Shown: positions 53,470-64,000 of the stretch, in pieces
How the letters are laid out: each line of letters opens with the position of its first letter
How positions within the stretch are numbered: position 1 is the stretch's first letter
Source: Euleptes europaea
Lineage: Eukaryota; Chordata; Lepidosauria; Squamata; Sphaerodactylidae
Assembly: GCF_029931775.1 (NCBI RefSeq)
Contig: NC_079325.1
Location: forward strand, 53,056,286-53,120,285
DNA length: 64,000 nt
Direction of reading: 5' to 3'
Translations under genes and position numbers: made by a program
Notes under the pieces: model-generated
Seen by the model: only the letters and a program-made list of their open reading frames with translations
Told to the model about the DNA's origin: nothing
Databases searched by the model: none

Positions 53470-55420
53470 AGTTCTAAAATAACTTATCAAACATCTGCCA
53501 GAGGGATTCAGTTAACCCCAACCCAGCCAAGGTTAGTCATGGCTAAGCACCATTAAAACAAATGAAACAGGTTGGGGCGTAGATATGACTAAGTTGAGCT
53601 GGGTCAGGCCATTGGGTCCTCTAGTAGATGCTAAAGCTTTGAACGTCACTGGAAGGCGCCCCAGAATACCTTGTTTGTTTGTCTTTATTAGAATAGTCTT
53701 GGAACACTGGAAGAACTAAAATATTAATTATGGCATGTTCTTTCATCGACTAAAGCCCATTCTCAGATGCATGAAGTGCATCGTAAGTAGGTAGGCTGGC
53801 GAGCACATGTGCGCACACAGACATGGAGCAAAGAAATGTAAACAGGGCAGTCCAGTTGCCATTAAATGCAACCGATGTTTCTGTACAAAGCTCTGATGTC
53901 TGCAACCGGAAGTACAGCAGGCATGTCCACCTCAGTGGTCATAAGTTGAGAGGGTAATTGCTTAGCATGTCTAAGAATAGCGTAACTCATCTAATGTGAG
54001 AGATAACCATTAACTGAATGGGTGCCTAATTAAGTTAATAACAAATTTCCTGATTAAGTACTAATTCAGCAGGTTCATGCTGAAGTCTCCCTTTGGAAGT
54101 TCTCTCTTTTGAAAAATGGGGGGGGGGTTGGGGTCAAGTAGAGGTGTGAATGAGTCACAGGGCAGATCACCTGTCATGAATGGAAAATAATTTGGGGGCT
54201 CTTCTTCAAGAAAATATGACCTTACTGTGCCTAGTGGATAAATATCTAATATACTTTTACAATATCTCAGTCATTATTGTCGGTGGTGGAAGTAGTTAAG
54301 CTAAATTATGTTGCCTTTGCCTGACAGGAAAATAAAGGTAAAATTCTCCATACGTTTCATAGAGCAGTAAACTAAGAGCTCTATTGTATGGTGTGTTAAT
54401 CTGGAGGGGAGGCCAGCTGAATAAGAATATCATATTGGAGTGACAGGAGCAATAAGATGAAATGCTGTTTCCCCCTTATTTTAAGTTACATTGGAGGGCA
54501 AGCGGGGGACTATTTATTTTGCAAGAAACATGTCATGATTTTGCTCAGCTGGCTGCTAGTATGGTTGTCCTCTGAATCCTAAGAATATCAAGTTTATCTT
54601 GAAGCCTCCTTGGAGACACGACGACCGTGCATTACAGGGAGCTGGTGGTAGTGCAGATATATTACAGGCGAGTTGAGCGTCTTGCACTGGTCAGGGCTGG
54701 GAACTCCCCTGCTTAAAATATTACCTGCGTTGCTGAGTCCTCTGCTGCTGGTCTAAGAAAAACTGGTGCTTACAGTCATCGCATACCACAACAGTATCAT
54801 AATTGCCTCTAATCACGTTGAAAACCTACTACGTTTCCAAGAGAATCGGCAGTCTCTCCTCTTTCCACATACCTGGTTTTGCCAGAGGCCTCTAGTAACG
54901 CAAGTTGTTTCAGAGAGTCACAAAGATGCATTGCCGGTGATCCGTTCTGCAGTTTCAGATCCTTGTTGAGGCCTGGAAGAGGTTATTGGATCCGATGGAG
55001 GGCTGTGAGGGGCCACAGATGCAGATCTGCAGTCCTTTGCTGCAGCCTTGGCCTAAATCTTTCTTGCCCCACGCTAGATCTAATCCTTGCAGGGTAGCCA
55101 AGGCCTGCATTGCATCATAAGAGGCCAAGCTTACCCGAGTGATGTCACAATGATCCCTGACTGACATAGAATAAAGTAGTTTTCAGTTTGGTCCCATACT
55201 CTGCAAGCTATGTCGTACCTCTTATTTCTTTTTCCTGGGCGTAGTTACTGAGACTGCAACAGTGATGTAGAGCGTGAAGCTTCTCCGTGGTACTGTTTGT
55301 TGGAATAACTTGCTGCCTTCCAGTTCTGTTGCACAATTTGATGCGAAAGTGAATCTGGGCAAGTGTCTGGTGTTAACTAATTTCTTCTCTTCTCATTCCT
55401 TGCACGCCCCTGCCCTCCCC
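53470..55420. other. ODF2 intron, no feature identified
   Basis: No repeat family or exon was recognised apart from a short G run near 54120. Confidence 0.4.
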
Positions 55421-55423
55421 CAG

Positions 55424-55549
55424 CAAAAGCACAAGCAGAAAATGAAAGGGGATACCGTGAATGTCCGCCGCAGTGTCCGAGTAAAAACCAAAGTCCCCTG
55501 GATGCCCCCGGGCAAAACATCCATCAGAGAGTCATCTTACAAGTGGGAG
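55424..55549 (+). CDS. ODF2: ODF2 coding exon 2
   Basis: This 42-codon, phase-0 exon encodes QKHKQKMKGDTVNVRRSVRV, then KTKVPWMPPGKTSIRESSYK and WE. The block MKGDTVNVRRSVRVKTKVPWMPPGK is the most characteristic part of the ODF2 N-terminus and is essentially identical to human. The acceptor is CCCTCCCCCAG and the donor GTAGGA. It joins ...ARSQ from the previous exon in frame. Confidence 0.96.
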
Positions 55550-56389
55550 GTAGGACGGCTGCTGCTTCCTTTGGAGCCTGACGGTGGGCCTGTTCAGAAG
55601 CTATTCCTTCTATCTCCCCCAACTGTGCCCAGGGAGAGCTTGGGAAATAGGTCCTGGGTTTTTGTTGACAGCATTTCTCCTCTTGCATGGTGGAAAGGCA
55701 GGTCCTCCAGGCAGCTTATTATCTAAAAGAGAGGAATTTATAATAAAGCCCTCCCAGGTTTAAAAGCCCAGAGTAGAATGAACAGACAACGGCAGCATTA
55801 AAACAACACAGATTAGGTGCACTAAGCCAGAGCTGAAGAAGATAACATAACTTTGGTTTGGTGCCTGAACAAAAAGAGTAGATGCCAAACAGATATTTCT
55901 GATGTGGATGTTCTGCAGTTGGGGTGCCACCGTTGAAAAGGCCCTGTCTCTGGTCACCACTTACGTGATCAAGCACTGGAGGTTGCCTACACCTGGGCCT
56001 TAAACAACAGCCTTACGGATTCATATGGGAGATGGTGGTCCTTTATACCATTTCAGTTTGTTCCTGCGGTTCCTTCACCATATGTCTCTGTGGAAAGACT
56101 GAATGGGGAAATGCTGTTTTTATTTGAATCCATCTCCCTGCTGAGTGTTTTGTTCCCCTATCTTTTGGGGCAGGAGACTGATCTCATTTACAATCCTTGG
56201 GAGGGGGTAACACCTGAACAGGCAGTCCCTGATTCAAATGTCGCCTCTGCCATAAACTCACTGGATGGCTCGTAGGCAAGTGGTTGTATCTTGAATTCAG
56301 CTCCTCTGTCTGCAGTACAGGGGAAATAATAATAATTTCCTTAACAGGCCTGTTGTGCGTTTGACTGGTGTGAATTACCTTGGAGATTC

Positions 56390-56562
56390 TAAAACGGGTG
56401 TCGAACTCAATTGTTATCATGGCCGGATATGACATAAATGTCATTTGGTTGGGCTGCACCATTGCCTTGCCAGCCCAGATTGAGAGCAGAGGTGGGGGTG
56501 GCTGCCTTGGCTGGCTCGCAGGCCCGATCCGGCCCTCGGACCTCATGTTTGACCACCCTGTT
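56390..56562 (+). mobile_element. Small hAT-like element
   Basis: The ends CGGGTGTCGAACTCAATTG and CATGTTTGACCACCCTG are imperfect inverted repeats, with the typical GCCGGATATGAC and GGCCCGATCCGGCCC cores of such elements. Flanks TTCTAAAA and TTCTAACG agree at 6 of 8. Confidence 0.7.
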
Positions 56563-56750
56563 CTAACGTGTTTATTTGTGAATGCTTAACTGGTGAATGT
56601 TTTGTGCCTGCGAGGCAAGGTTATGACTGACGCACGTTACATGACGGATGGACGGGGTTTGTGGGTTGTGTTCTTCGTTTGTTTGGTTTGACTTGCTGTT
56701 TAGGCTTTCTCATCATTTTGGGTTGCCCTCCCTGTCCCATGTCTGACCAG

Positions 56751-56921
56751 GGACCAACTCATCGCCTGGAAGTCACTCCTCCAAATTCAGATAAGTTACT
56801 GTCAGTGCTTCGCTTGAGTGACCTTTCTACAGAAGAGGAAGACACCGTTCACTGCAAGATGAATAAGTATGAGAAGAAGATAGACAGCTTGCTGAACGTG
56901 GTGGGCACGTTAAAAAATGAG
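56751..56921 (+). CDS. ODF2: ODF2 coding exon 3
   Basis: This 57-codon, phase-0 exon encodes GPTHRLEVTPPNSDKLLSVL, then RLSDLSTEEEDTVHCKMNKY and EKKIDSLLNVVGTLKNE. Human has GPTHRLEITPPSSEKMVSVLRLSDLSTEEDD and KKIDSLMNAVG. The second half begins the long coiled coil. The acceptor is TGACCAG and the donor GTGAGG. Confidence 0.96.
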
Positions 56922-57487
56922 GTGAGGCGGTTGCTTTTGAGCTAGCTGTCTTTCTCATCAATGAGGCTCAGGCTTGGGAGGATCTCTTTTAGAAAGTGGG
57001 AGATGGTAACCTCTGGCTCAAACATAGCACTGTAGAGCGAGAATGACTAAGAAGAACAGCCGTGCTCTCCCAAAATTCACAGGCGGCTATTGAACACACT
57101 GCCATAGCTGTTATCACTGGCCGCATAGTATAGCTGAGTACAGTGTTGAGGCCTGTTTGTAGAGACAGACACTTGACTGTCCCACTGTAAGTGTAAAGGT
57201 GAGTCCAGTTTATTCAAAGGTGCTATGAGAACAATCCCAGGCAGGTTTACTCTACCCGTTGGGACTTACTCCCAGAAAAGCGTTCTTAGGATTTCACACT
57301 CTGGCTTGTCGTAACATTGGCACAGCTCCACGTAACGAGTTCCATGCTAGTGACCAGTAAGCTTACTTTTGCAGTAACATAGCTCAGAGTTCTTGTTGGA
57401 CAAAGCATGCCCCGTTTTGACTGGCTAGGCTGAAGTTTGAATGGAGAGAGTGGACAGGGAGAAGCTTTTCTCCCGCTCGCATAATAC

Positions 57488-57830
57488 CAGAATGCAGGGT
57501 CATCTGCTGAAGCTGGAGGGCGAGAGATTCAAAATAGATAAAAGTATTTTTTCACACAACGCGTGGTTAAATTGTGGGACTCCCTGCCCCAGGATGTGGT
57601 GATGGCTGCCAACTTGGAAGGCTTTAAGAGGGGAGAAGCTAAGCTAAGCAGGCTTAGTATTTAAATGGGCAATCTCAAAGGAACACCCAAGTTGTGATGC
57701 GGAACACAGGCAGAATGCTGCTGCATCGTCTTGTTTGTGGGCTTCCTAGAGGCACCTGGTTGGCCACTGAGTGAACAGACTGCTGGATTTGATGGGCCTG
57801 ATCTAGCATGGCCTTTCTTATGTTATGTTG
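57488..57830 (+). mobile_element. CR1 3' end with a 5S-SINE segment inside
   Basis: The CR1 module (CTGCTGAAGCTGGAGGGCGA...GGCTTTAAGAGGGGAGA) switches at 57637 to 5S-SINE-derived GCTAAGCTAAGCAGGCTTAG...GGAACACCCAAGTTGTGATGC. It then returns to CR1 at GGAACACAGGCAGAATGCTG and ends CTTTCTTATGTTATG. The normal CR1 segment GTGGACATGTTCATGGAGGA is missing. Confidence 0.85.
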
Positions 57831-58122
57831 TCTGGTGACTCTTGGTTCTGTTCCAGCCCATGGTTTTCTGGTGAACTCCTTGGCTGCACTATTTTTCCAG
57901 GTTAAATGCAAGTTTTAGGTTTTAGTTTGCAAATAATTCCAAATCCATGAAAGATGATGCAGACCAAGAGACTTGTCACGCCACGCTTGGCCTTTTTTTT
58001 CTCCATCCCCAATCCCACAACTGCCCATTGTAAAAAGAAACAAAAAGTAAAGTAACATAAACAAAGCTGAAATGAAGAAAGTAAGATGGAAATTGTGCGG
58101 TTTCAGCCATTCTTTAGAGCAG

Positions 58123-58430
58123 CGGTTCCCAAACTGTGCTCCACTGAGCACATCTCCTAGTGCTCTGTGAAGAGATTAGAAACAAAAATAAAATAAATGT
58201 GACAAGATCTCAAAATTGTGAATTTTTGTAGCCATGAACTGTGTGTAGGTAAGTATCAAGTAGAAATTATTTAGCTCCTCCTGTGTGCTGTGAAGCAGTA
58301 ACTATAAAGGGCTAGTCAGCACTCATTGTGCCAAACTCAAAGTTTGCCATCTGTTGCCCATCATATCGGCCCTATATAGGTGCTAGGTGAAAATTAGTGC
58401 TCCATGACTCAAAAAGTTTGGGAACCGCTA
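58123..58430 (+). mobile_element. Non-autonomous hAT-like element, perfect 8-bp TSD
   Basis: The 308-bp element has ends CAGCGGTTCCCAAACTG and AGTTTGGGAACCGCTA (inverted). It lies between identical CTTTAGAG copies at 58115-58122 and 58431-58438. No transposase is present. Confidence 0.92.
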
Positions 58431-59016
58431 CTTTAGAGTATAAGATGTAAGGGAGACCCAAGTGGGAAGATGTCTCTGATTCATGGGAACTCTGTGATGC
58501 AACCTTGGTGTATGGTTTTTCTTTAAGATCTTTCTCCCAGGAATTAGTATTCACTTGTTGTTTGTACGCTTCGTTATCTTTTTAAATGTGGGGAGTCCGT
58601 ATATCCCAGCAAAAAAACCACTACAAGTGAGACCTCTTGACCATGGTGCCTGTCACCCAGGTGTCTTAATATAGAGAGCTATTGCTGAAATTACCATGGC
58701 ACTTTGTGATATGGTCATATAGGGGAATGTATGAAATGCCCTCTTATATTTTTTGTGTGTGTGCATACAATGTTTTTGTAAGACTTTTCATTTCACTCGT
58801 TTTTTTTTACTGATATTCCCAGGGGCTTTTTTGATGCAAATAACCAGTATTTCTATCAAATTTCTTCCTGAGTGGGAAAAACTCACATTAGAATCTGGAA
58901 TTTTCAAATGAAAACCATGAGTTCACACAATTTAGCAACATCATAGTATGTATATTCTGAGTCTCTGACTGCTGATGCATTATGAGTAAAACTCTAGTCT
59001 GTTTTACAAATGAAAG

Positions 59017-59192
59017 TGTTCACAAGTCAAAGTACCGAAGCGGGAAGAGTCGCGATGTGTGGCCAAGCGTCTACTTGAAGAGCAGAAGGAAGAGCTGGAT
59101 GAGGTCACTCAAGAACTGGTGGAGACGGAACATGAGAACACTATTCTCCGGCGCAATATTGAACGTATGAAAGAGGAGAAAGATCTTACCGT
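59017..59192 (+). CDS. ODF2: ODF2 coding exon 4 (coiled coil)
   Basis: The conserved part reads VAKRLLEEQKEELDEVTQEL, then VETEHENTILRRNIERMKEE and KDLTV, matching human MAKRFLEERKEELEEVAHELAETEHENTVLRHNIERMKEEKD. It ends in phase 2 at a GTAAGTGA donor (59193), and the next exon supplies the third base of Val. The 5' boundary is less sure. An AG at 59015-59016 keeps phase 0 with the previous exon and adds CSQVKVPKREESRC before VAKR. Other AGs at 59026 and 59032 would break phase with exon 3. Confidence 0.88.
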
Positions 59193-59454
59193 GTAAGTGA
59201 GCTTCCAGCCCTTTCCCTTCTCTGTAGAATGTTATCTTTGGGGGAAACTAATGTAAATTTTTTGCGCAAAACTGTACAGTGTAATTAGGGAGGCTCTAAG
59301 ACAGTTTTGTACCATCAGTTGCTGGGAATTAGCTATCATGTGGTTTAGCTGTCATTTAAACATTTATAAATAAATAAAACTCTCATACCTGCCTCCTTGG
59401 TAACCATTTCTCAAAATGGTAATGATTTGTAACCACAACTTAAAAAGGTAAAGG

Positions 59455-59600
59455 TCCCCTGTACAAGCGCTGGGTCATTCCTGACACATGGGGTGACGTC
59501 ACATCCCAGCGTTTACTAGGCAGACTGTGTTGATGGGGTGGTTTGCCAGTGCCTTCCCCAGTCATCTTCTCTTTACCCCCAGCAAGCTGGGTTCTCAGTT
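59455..59600 (+). repeat. SINE of the GGTAAAGGTCCCC family
   Basis: AAAAGGTAAAGGTCCCCTGT, CAAGCGCTGGGTCATTCCTG, GGGTGACGTCACATCCC and CCCCAGTCATCTTCTCTTTA follow the order of a SINE I recall from lizard genomes. There is only one copy in the window. Confidence 0.65.
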
Positions 59601-59654
59601 GTGGCTAAGCCACAACTTAGCATCCTCTTAAACTTTGGGAACAGCCACAGGTCA

Positions 59655-59835
59655 GCTGTTGCATGCATGCTTTGCAAGCAGAAGGACATGGGTTCAATCC
59701 TGACAACTACAGTTTGAAAGGATCTTGGGTAGCAGGTGTTGGGCAAGGCATTTCTTTGCCTGGGACCCTGGAGTGCCACGGCCACTCAGAGCAGATGGTC
59801 CTAGGCTAGTTGGACCAATGGTTTGGCTTCGACCA
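59655..59835 (+). repeat. tRNA-derived SINE, old copy
   Basis: It has GCTTTGCAAGCAGAAGGACAT, GGGTTCAATCCTGACAACTA and GGACCCTGGAGTGCC in the order of the 30088 family. Confidence 0.6.
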
Positions 59836-59992
59836 GGTCAACCAGTGAGAAATCATGTGGCATCTTGTCATGAGACTCGTGTGTGTATACTTCAGTGTGA
59901 CATGGCTTGACTTAGAGCAAGTCAACTGCAGGAAATCATGTGGCATGTTGTCATGAGACATGTGCTTGTGTGTGACTGCAGCGTGACATTCA
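59834..59992. repeat. Two-copy tandem duplication, about 80 bp
   Basis: GGTCAACCAGTGAGAAATCATGTGG and AAGTCAACTGCAGGAAATCATGTGG open two units, each continuing GTCATGAGAC...GTGTG.TGACAT. Divergence is near 20%. Confidence 0.7.
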
Positions 59993-59999
59993 GTTATGT

Positions 60000-60920
60000 G
60001 TATTCTGTGTCACCAGTCGGTGAGTAGGGATTGATGAAGGAGAGGAAGTTACAGAGACAAAAAGTCAGGTAGTTCTCAGGAGCCAGAAGAGACAGAATGT
60101 GGAATTTTGCAGGACACTGAAGCGCTGCTTTATTAATAGGATATGTTTACCCTGAGGTTTCAGTTATAACAATCACAACGAGGCTCATAACCAACATCCA
60201 GCCATTTAAATTGTGGGTTCAGGTTTGGCAGTATTTTTTCATCCTCCAGTTCAATTCCAGTTCAGATGCTAAGTTTGAAAAAGTGGTTTAGTTGGTAATT
60301 TGTTCAGATGCTTTGAACCTGTTTAGATGCATTTCATGAAGAATATTGTTGCTCTGTTTGCTTGCAGAGTGGCATGGACCTAAATTTCCCCCCTGTTCCC
60401 TATGTAAGTGGAGACTTTTCTCCACTGTATTTTGCTTGCTTGTTTGTTTTTTAAACTTTGTTTGCAGTTGCCTGTTGCACAAGCTATTGAACAATGTGTG
60501 GTATCCACATAATATCACAGTTCCTTTTGTTCCTTAGGGCTTGGTTTTTTACTAATGTTACTTTGCTTTTATTGTATATAGTTAAAAAACAATTAGCTTG
60601 TATACTATGAACTTGCAAATGTTGGAACAAGTCAAACAAGTTACATGCAGTTATTCTGTTTTAGGAGGACAGTCTCCTGTTAGGTAGGGGTCAGAGGTGA
60701 AAACTAATCTTTTGGCTTACCCAAGGCCTTGGGCAAAATAATAGAATGATTCTCTGTTCTAACCGATTAATACGTTAAACACCATTTTACACCACTTTGC
60801 AAACAGAGTCCTCTTTCCTTTCTCTTTGTATGATGTTCCTTCCTTTTTGAATATCATCTCTCCTTAGAGAGTTATCTTTTCTTTCAAGAAACCCTACTGA
60901 CTTGGCAAAAATAAAGTTAT
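60000..60920. other. ODF2 intron, no feature identified
   Basis: No exon, repeat family or regulatory pattern was recognised here. Confidence 0.4.
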
Positions 60921-60925
60921 TCTTT

Positions 60926-61128
60926 TTTTGCTGTCAAGTCACATCTCACTTATGGCAAACCCTGGTGGGGTTTTCAAGACAGGAGACATTTAAAGGTGGT
61001 TTGCCATTGCCATGTCACTACCCTGGTTTTCCTTGGAGTTCTCCCATCCAAATACTTGCCAGGGTCGACCTTGCTTAGCTTCTGAGATCAGATGAGATCA
61101 GGCTAGCCTGGGTTATCCAGGTATGGGC
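60926..61128 (-). repeat. 5S rRNA-derived SINE
   Basis: Reversed tail (GCTGTCAAGTCACATCTCAC) and reversed 5S region (CTCCCATCCAAATACTTGCC, TTAGCTTCTGAGATCAGATG). Confidence 0.85.
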
Positions 61129-61260
61129 ATTTACCCTTTTTAAATATGTGAAATGGGAAGCAAGGAGGAACTGCAGTGTCAAGGAAATGTAAGAAGTTTC
61201 TAGCCTCAGTTCATCTTCCACAGTGAGACTTCTTTCCTGGAAAACAGCTTCTGGGTAGGT

Positions 61261-61346
61261 AGGCAAGCTTCTACTTCAAGCATCAGGAGGACTGCCATTT
61301 CTCAGGCAAGCTTCTACTTCAAGCATCAGGAGGACTGCCATTTCTC
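61261..61346. repeat. Perfect 43-bp tandem duplication
   Basis: AGGCAAGCTTCTACTTCAAG through GCCATTTCTC (43 bases) occurs twice without a difference, at 61261-61303 and 61304-61346. Confidence 0.92.
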
Positions 61347-62067
61347 AGGCCTGCCTACCACCTTCTTCCTCCTTTTCAGTTGGCTCCCTGGGAAATAGGT
61401 TTAGAGAAACTATATTTGGAGCAGAAAGCAGGAGGGACCCCTGCTCAAAACAATCTCCTGAGTGCATGTTTGTTGAGCCACGTATTTTGAACCAGTTCCT
61501 GATTTCTGTTTTTGAGGATTCTATTCACGTTTGGAAAAAATCCTATCTGAACCAGATTTTTGGGTTCCTTTAGACTCCCTGTTCCCATCCTATTAATGTC
61601 TAATAGGACTAAATTAATAAGATTTACATCAGCAGCACGAGATGAACAAATAATGTGGCAGTATATGCTAAGCCTGAAAAAACCTGAAGCCCAATTTAAT
61701 AGCTGCAGTATCCAGTGAGTACAATTTAAAAAATAATAATCACAGCATCACATTAAAACCAAGCACCAATAAAAACAGAATGAAGGCAAGATGTTGTTGA
61801 TGCAAGGCAAGGAGAGAACCAAAATCACACTAACCAAAACAAACCGGTCAAGTACTGGAGAAAACCCTAGCAGCTGGAAGTGGGAATATGAGTTACCAAG
61901 GAGCTAGCTGAAGGGAGGGGCACTGCACCAGGTGGGAGCCACTACAGAAAAGGCCTGGTCTGGCAGCCACCTACTGACGAAAGGGATGGGCACACAAAGA
62001 AAACTTAAGTGGATGGGCATACACATAGGGGAGCAGGCAGTTCTCTGGTTTCCCAGCCCTAAACAAT

Positions 62068-62282
62068 TTGGTGGTGGAAAGTGCCATCAAGTCGCAGCCA
62101 ACTTATGGCAACCCCGTAATTTTCAAGGCAAGAGACGTTCAGCGGCGATTTGCCATCACCTGCCTCTGCAAAGCAACCCTGGAATTCCTTGATGGTCTTC
62201 CAGAGTATTAACCAGGGCTGACCCTGTTTAGCTTTCGAGATCTGATCAGATTGGGCCAACCTGGGCCATCCAGGTCAGGGCC
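62068..62282 (-). repeat. 5S rRNA-derived SINE
   Basis: Reversed tail (GTGCCATCAAGTCGCAGCCAA) then reversed 5S region (GTTTAGCTTTCGAGATCTGA). The copy is fairly complete. Confidence 0.85.
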
Positions 62283-62384
62283 CAAAGCATTTTAGTGCTT
62301 TGTATAAGCCAGTACTTTGTGTTGTGGCCAGAAGCTCATAATTAGCCAGTGTAGTGCTTTTAATACTGGTGAGATGCATTACTG

Positions 62385-62830
62385 GTACAGGTAGAGTATC
62401 CCAACCCAGACTGATCCGAAAACTGGACCCTTCGAGCTGGCATTCAGGCAGATCTGTGCTGCCTGCTTTCAGTGTTTCCTCTCACCTAAAAAGTTAAATA
62501 CAGTGTACATGGCATCGTAGGTGGAGGGTGAAAGCCTGTCGTTCTTAGTTTGTTGTTGTTGCTCTTGTTTAACAGCTGATACAGGTATTCTGGTGAGACA
62601 GTTACACTTTTGCTTTCTGATGGTTCAATGTACACATTATTAAAATATTGTTTAAAATTACATTCAGGCTATGTGTGTAAAGTGTATATAAAACATAAAT
62701 GAATTTGGGTCCCATCCCCAAGGTATCTCATTATGTATATGCAAAAATTCCAAAATATTCCAATATACGGCAAGATCTGACATACTGACCACTTCTGGTC
62801 CCAAGCAGTCCGGATAAGGGATACTCAACC
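62385..62830. mobile_element. DNA transposon derivative with GAGTATCCC ends
   Basis: The left end ACAGGTAGAGTATCCC and right end GGGATACTCAACCC are inverted; inwards CAGACTGATCCG pairs loosely with CAGTCCGGATAAG. The right half contains TCTCATTATGTATATGCAAAAATTCC and CCAAGCAGTCCGGATAAGGG. These recall a family I remember from mammals (GTATCCCTTATCCGAAATGC, CATATACATAATGAGATA), which I believe is Tc1/mariner-like. Non-autonomous. Confidence 0.65.
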
Positions 62831-62839
62831 CGAAGAGGC

Positions 62840-62990
62840 ATCATGCTTCTGAGTGTTCTGGCTGCTGTGTTTTGCACCTGCCAAAGCCACTGAAAGTCTT
62901 CAAAGTCCCCCACGCTGTGTTGCAGTAGTCTGACCTAGAAGCAGTCAGAGCACGGCTAACTGTGGCCAGATCATACCAGAGCTGGGCAAA
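62840..62990 (-). mobile_element. Old LINE-like module
   Basis: TGTTTTGCACCTGCCAAAGC and GCTGTGTTGCAGTAGTCTGA match the module at 49526-49600 in the same orientation. It lies 130 bases before an ODF2 exon. Confidence 0.5.
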
Positions 62991-63121
62991 CGGTGCTACG
63001 TGCTGCATTGGAGGCCTCCGCCTCCCATTTGTAGGCATGGATCCAAGCGGAGCATCTTCCTTTGAGAGGCTGTGCGACCAGACCGCCCCCCTTGCCTCCT
63101 GACGGCCCTCTTGCTTTCCAG

Positions 63122-63251
63122 CCTGCAGAGGCGGCATTTGCAACACGAGAAAGAGTGCCTGATGACCAAGCTCGTTGAGGCGGAGATGGATGGAGCAGCG
63201 GCAGCGAAGCAGATCGAAGCCCTGAAGGATATGATCAACAAGCTGAAAACG
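63122..63251 (+). CDS. ODF2: ODF2 coding exon 5 (coiled coil)
   Basis: This exon encodes LQRRHLQHEKECLMTKLVEA, then EMDGAAAAKQIEALKDMINK and LKT, matching human LQKKHLQQEKECLMSKLVEAEMDGAAAAKQVMALKDTIGKLKT. The acceptor is TTGCTTTCCAG and the donor GTACCT. It leaves in phase 0. The gene continues beyond 64,000; about 300 N-terminal codons lie in two thirds of the ODF2 sequence seen here, and the rest of the protein is outside. Confidence 0.96.
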
Positions 63252-63729
63252 GTACCTGCCAGCGCTAGAGCTGCTTGGCTCAGATTCAGTGCCTGGAGCC
63301 TCCCAGAAGAGGAGCGGGCGGGAGATGTGGTGTGGGGCCAGAGGCAGCTGTAAGGTGTTGGGGCATTTTCTTACTTGCTGAACAATATACTTTCAGTGCA
63401 CTTTAGAGATCGTTTGCAAGTGGATTTTGCTGTTTCACACAGTAAAATCCAGTTGCAAAGTGCCTTGAAAGTGGACTGCAAGCGCATCATTCAGCGTGTG
63501 TGAAAGCGCTGTGTATATCTTATTTCCCTGTCCTCTCTCAGTAGGTTTTACTGAGGCCTGTTCCACAAATACAGCAGGGTGATATGGAACACCGCTAATG
63601 GGGGTGGGGTGGGGGCTATCAGTACTTTTTTGGATGCTTTTTCATGGCAAAACTTGTTGCAAGGAGGCAATTTGCGCGTCAGGAAGAGAGGTTCTCTCTG
63701 TCCCTTTTGCCTGCATGTGGGAGGGTGGC

Positions 63730-63962
63730 GATGAAGAATGCAGGAGGAGGCCGGCTGGATCAGGCCGGGGTCCAGCTTGTTCCTCATGGTGGCCAACCAG
63801 GCCCCTCCAGGAAGCCCACAAGTGGGCAATGAAGGCAGTGACACTTTCCCTTGTTGCCCCTCCCAGCCTCAGGAATTGTGGTATACTGCCCCTGAAGATG
63901 GAGACTTCATGTAGTTATTGTGGCTGTTGGCACAGCTGGCCCTTTCCTTTGTGAATGTGCCA
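63730..63962 (-). mobile_element. CR1-like LINE 3' end, diverged
   Basis: GGCTGGATCAGGCCGGGGTC, GTGGCCAACCAGGCCCCTCC and AGGAAGCCCACAAGTGGGCA follow the reversed CR1 3' module. It belongs to a different subfamily from the copy at 46-47 kb. Confidence 0.7.
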
Positions 63963-64000
63963 AATTCCCTTTGAAAACCATGCGAGAGCCATTTTACTGT

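Overview
The window is nuclear DNA of a vertebrate, most likely a squamate reptile (a lizard; I cannot choose the species). Coding DNA sits in short exons with GT..AG introns. The gene set is that of human chromosome 9q34.11. The introns are full of repeats typical of squamates: tRNA-derived SINEs, 5S rRNA-derived SINEs that end in a Bov-B-like tail, CR1 and Bov-B LINEs, and small hAT-like DNA elements. No prokaryotic operon, CRISPR array or recognisable retrovirus/LTR element was seen.

Layout. (1) About 1-12,803, + strand: the last four exons of CIZ1, ending in a matrin-type zinc finger and an unusually long acidic C-terminus. (2) 16,840-21,833, - strand: complete two-exon BBLN (C9orf16), tail to tail with CIZ1, with a CpG-island promoter at about 21,760-22,120. 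(3) 26,740-43,355, + strand: complete seven-exon PTGES2 (362 residues), head to head with BBLN but 5.1 kb away. (4) 48,270 to the right edge, + strand: the promoter island, first coding exon and next four coding exons of ODF2 (cenexin); the gene runs off the window.

The order CIZ1> <BBLN PTGES2> matches the human order once the block is flipped. PTGES2 followed by ODF2 does not: in human, from memory, ODF2 lies several hundred kb away beyond CIZ1, DNM1, GOLGA2 and others. A rearrangement breakpoint therefore probably lies between 43.4 and 48.2 kb, or the human lineage rearranged. The genes are unrelated in function: CIZ1 is a nuclear-matrix replication factor, BBLN a small coiled-coil protein, PTGES2 a membrane-bound thioredoxin/GST-fold enzyme, and ODF2 a centriolar and sperm-tail scaffold. 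They do not form an operon.

The most unusual DNA surrounds the PTGES2 promoter. A 1.24-kb insertion at 25,476-26,718 sits inside a Bov-B LINE between 13-bp target duplications. It holds 11 tandem units of about 107 bp, two nearly identical 323-bp higher-order repeats, and a 69-bp-arm hairpin with a 3-nt loop. In PTGES2 intron 1 (27,385-28,226) three palindromic units lie in a row, one of them split by a small hAT-like element with a perfect 8-bp target duplication. A 320-bp inverted repeat pair (24.27-24.59 kb and 28.99-29.32 kb) brackets both. Elsewhere I found a 397-bp foldback element, an inverted SINE pair, a recurrent 5S-SINE/CR1 chimera, and several nested insertions whose target duplications give their relative order.
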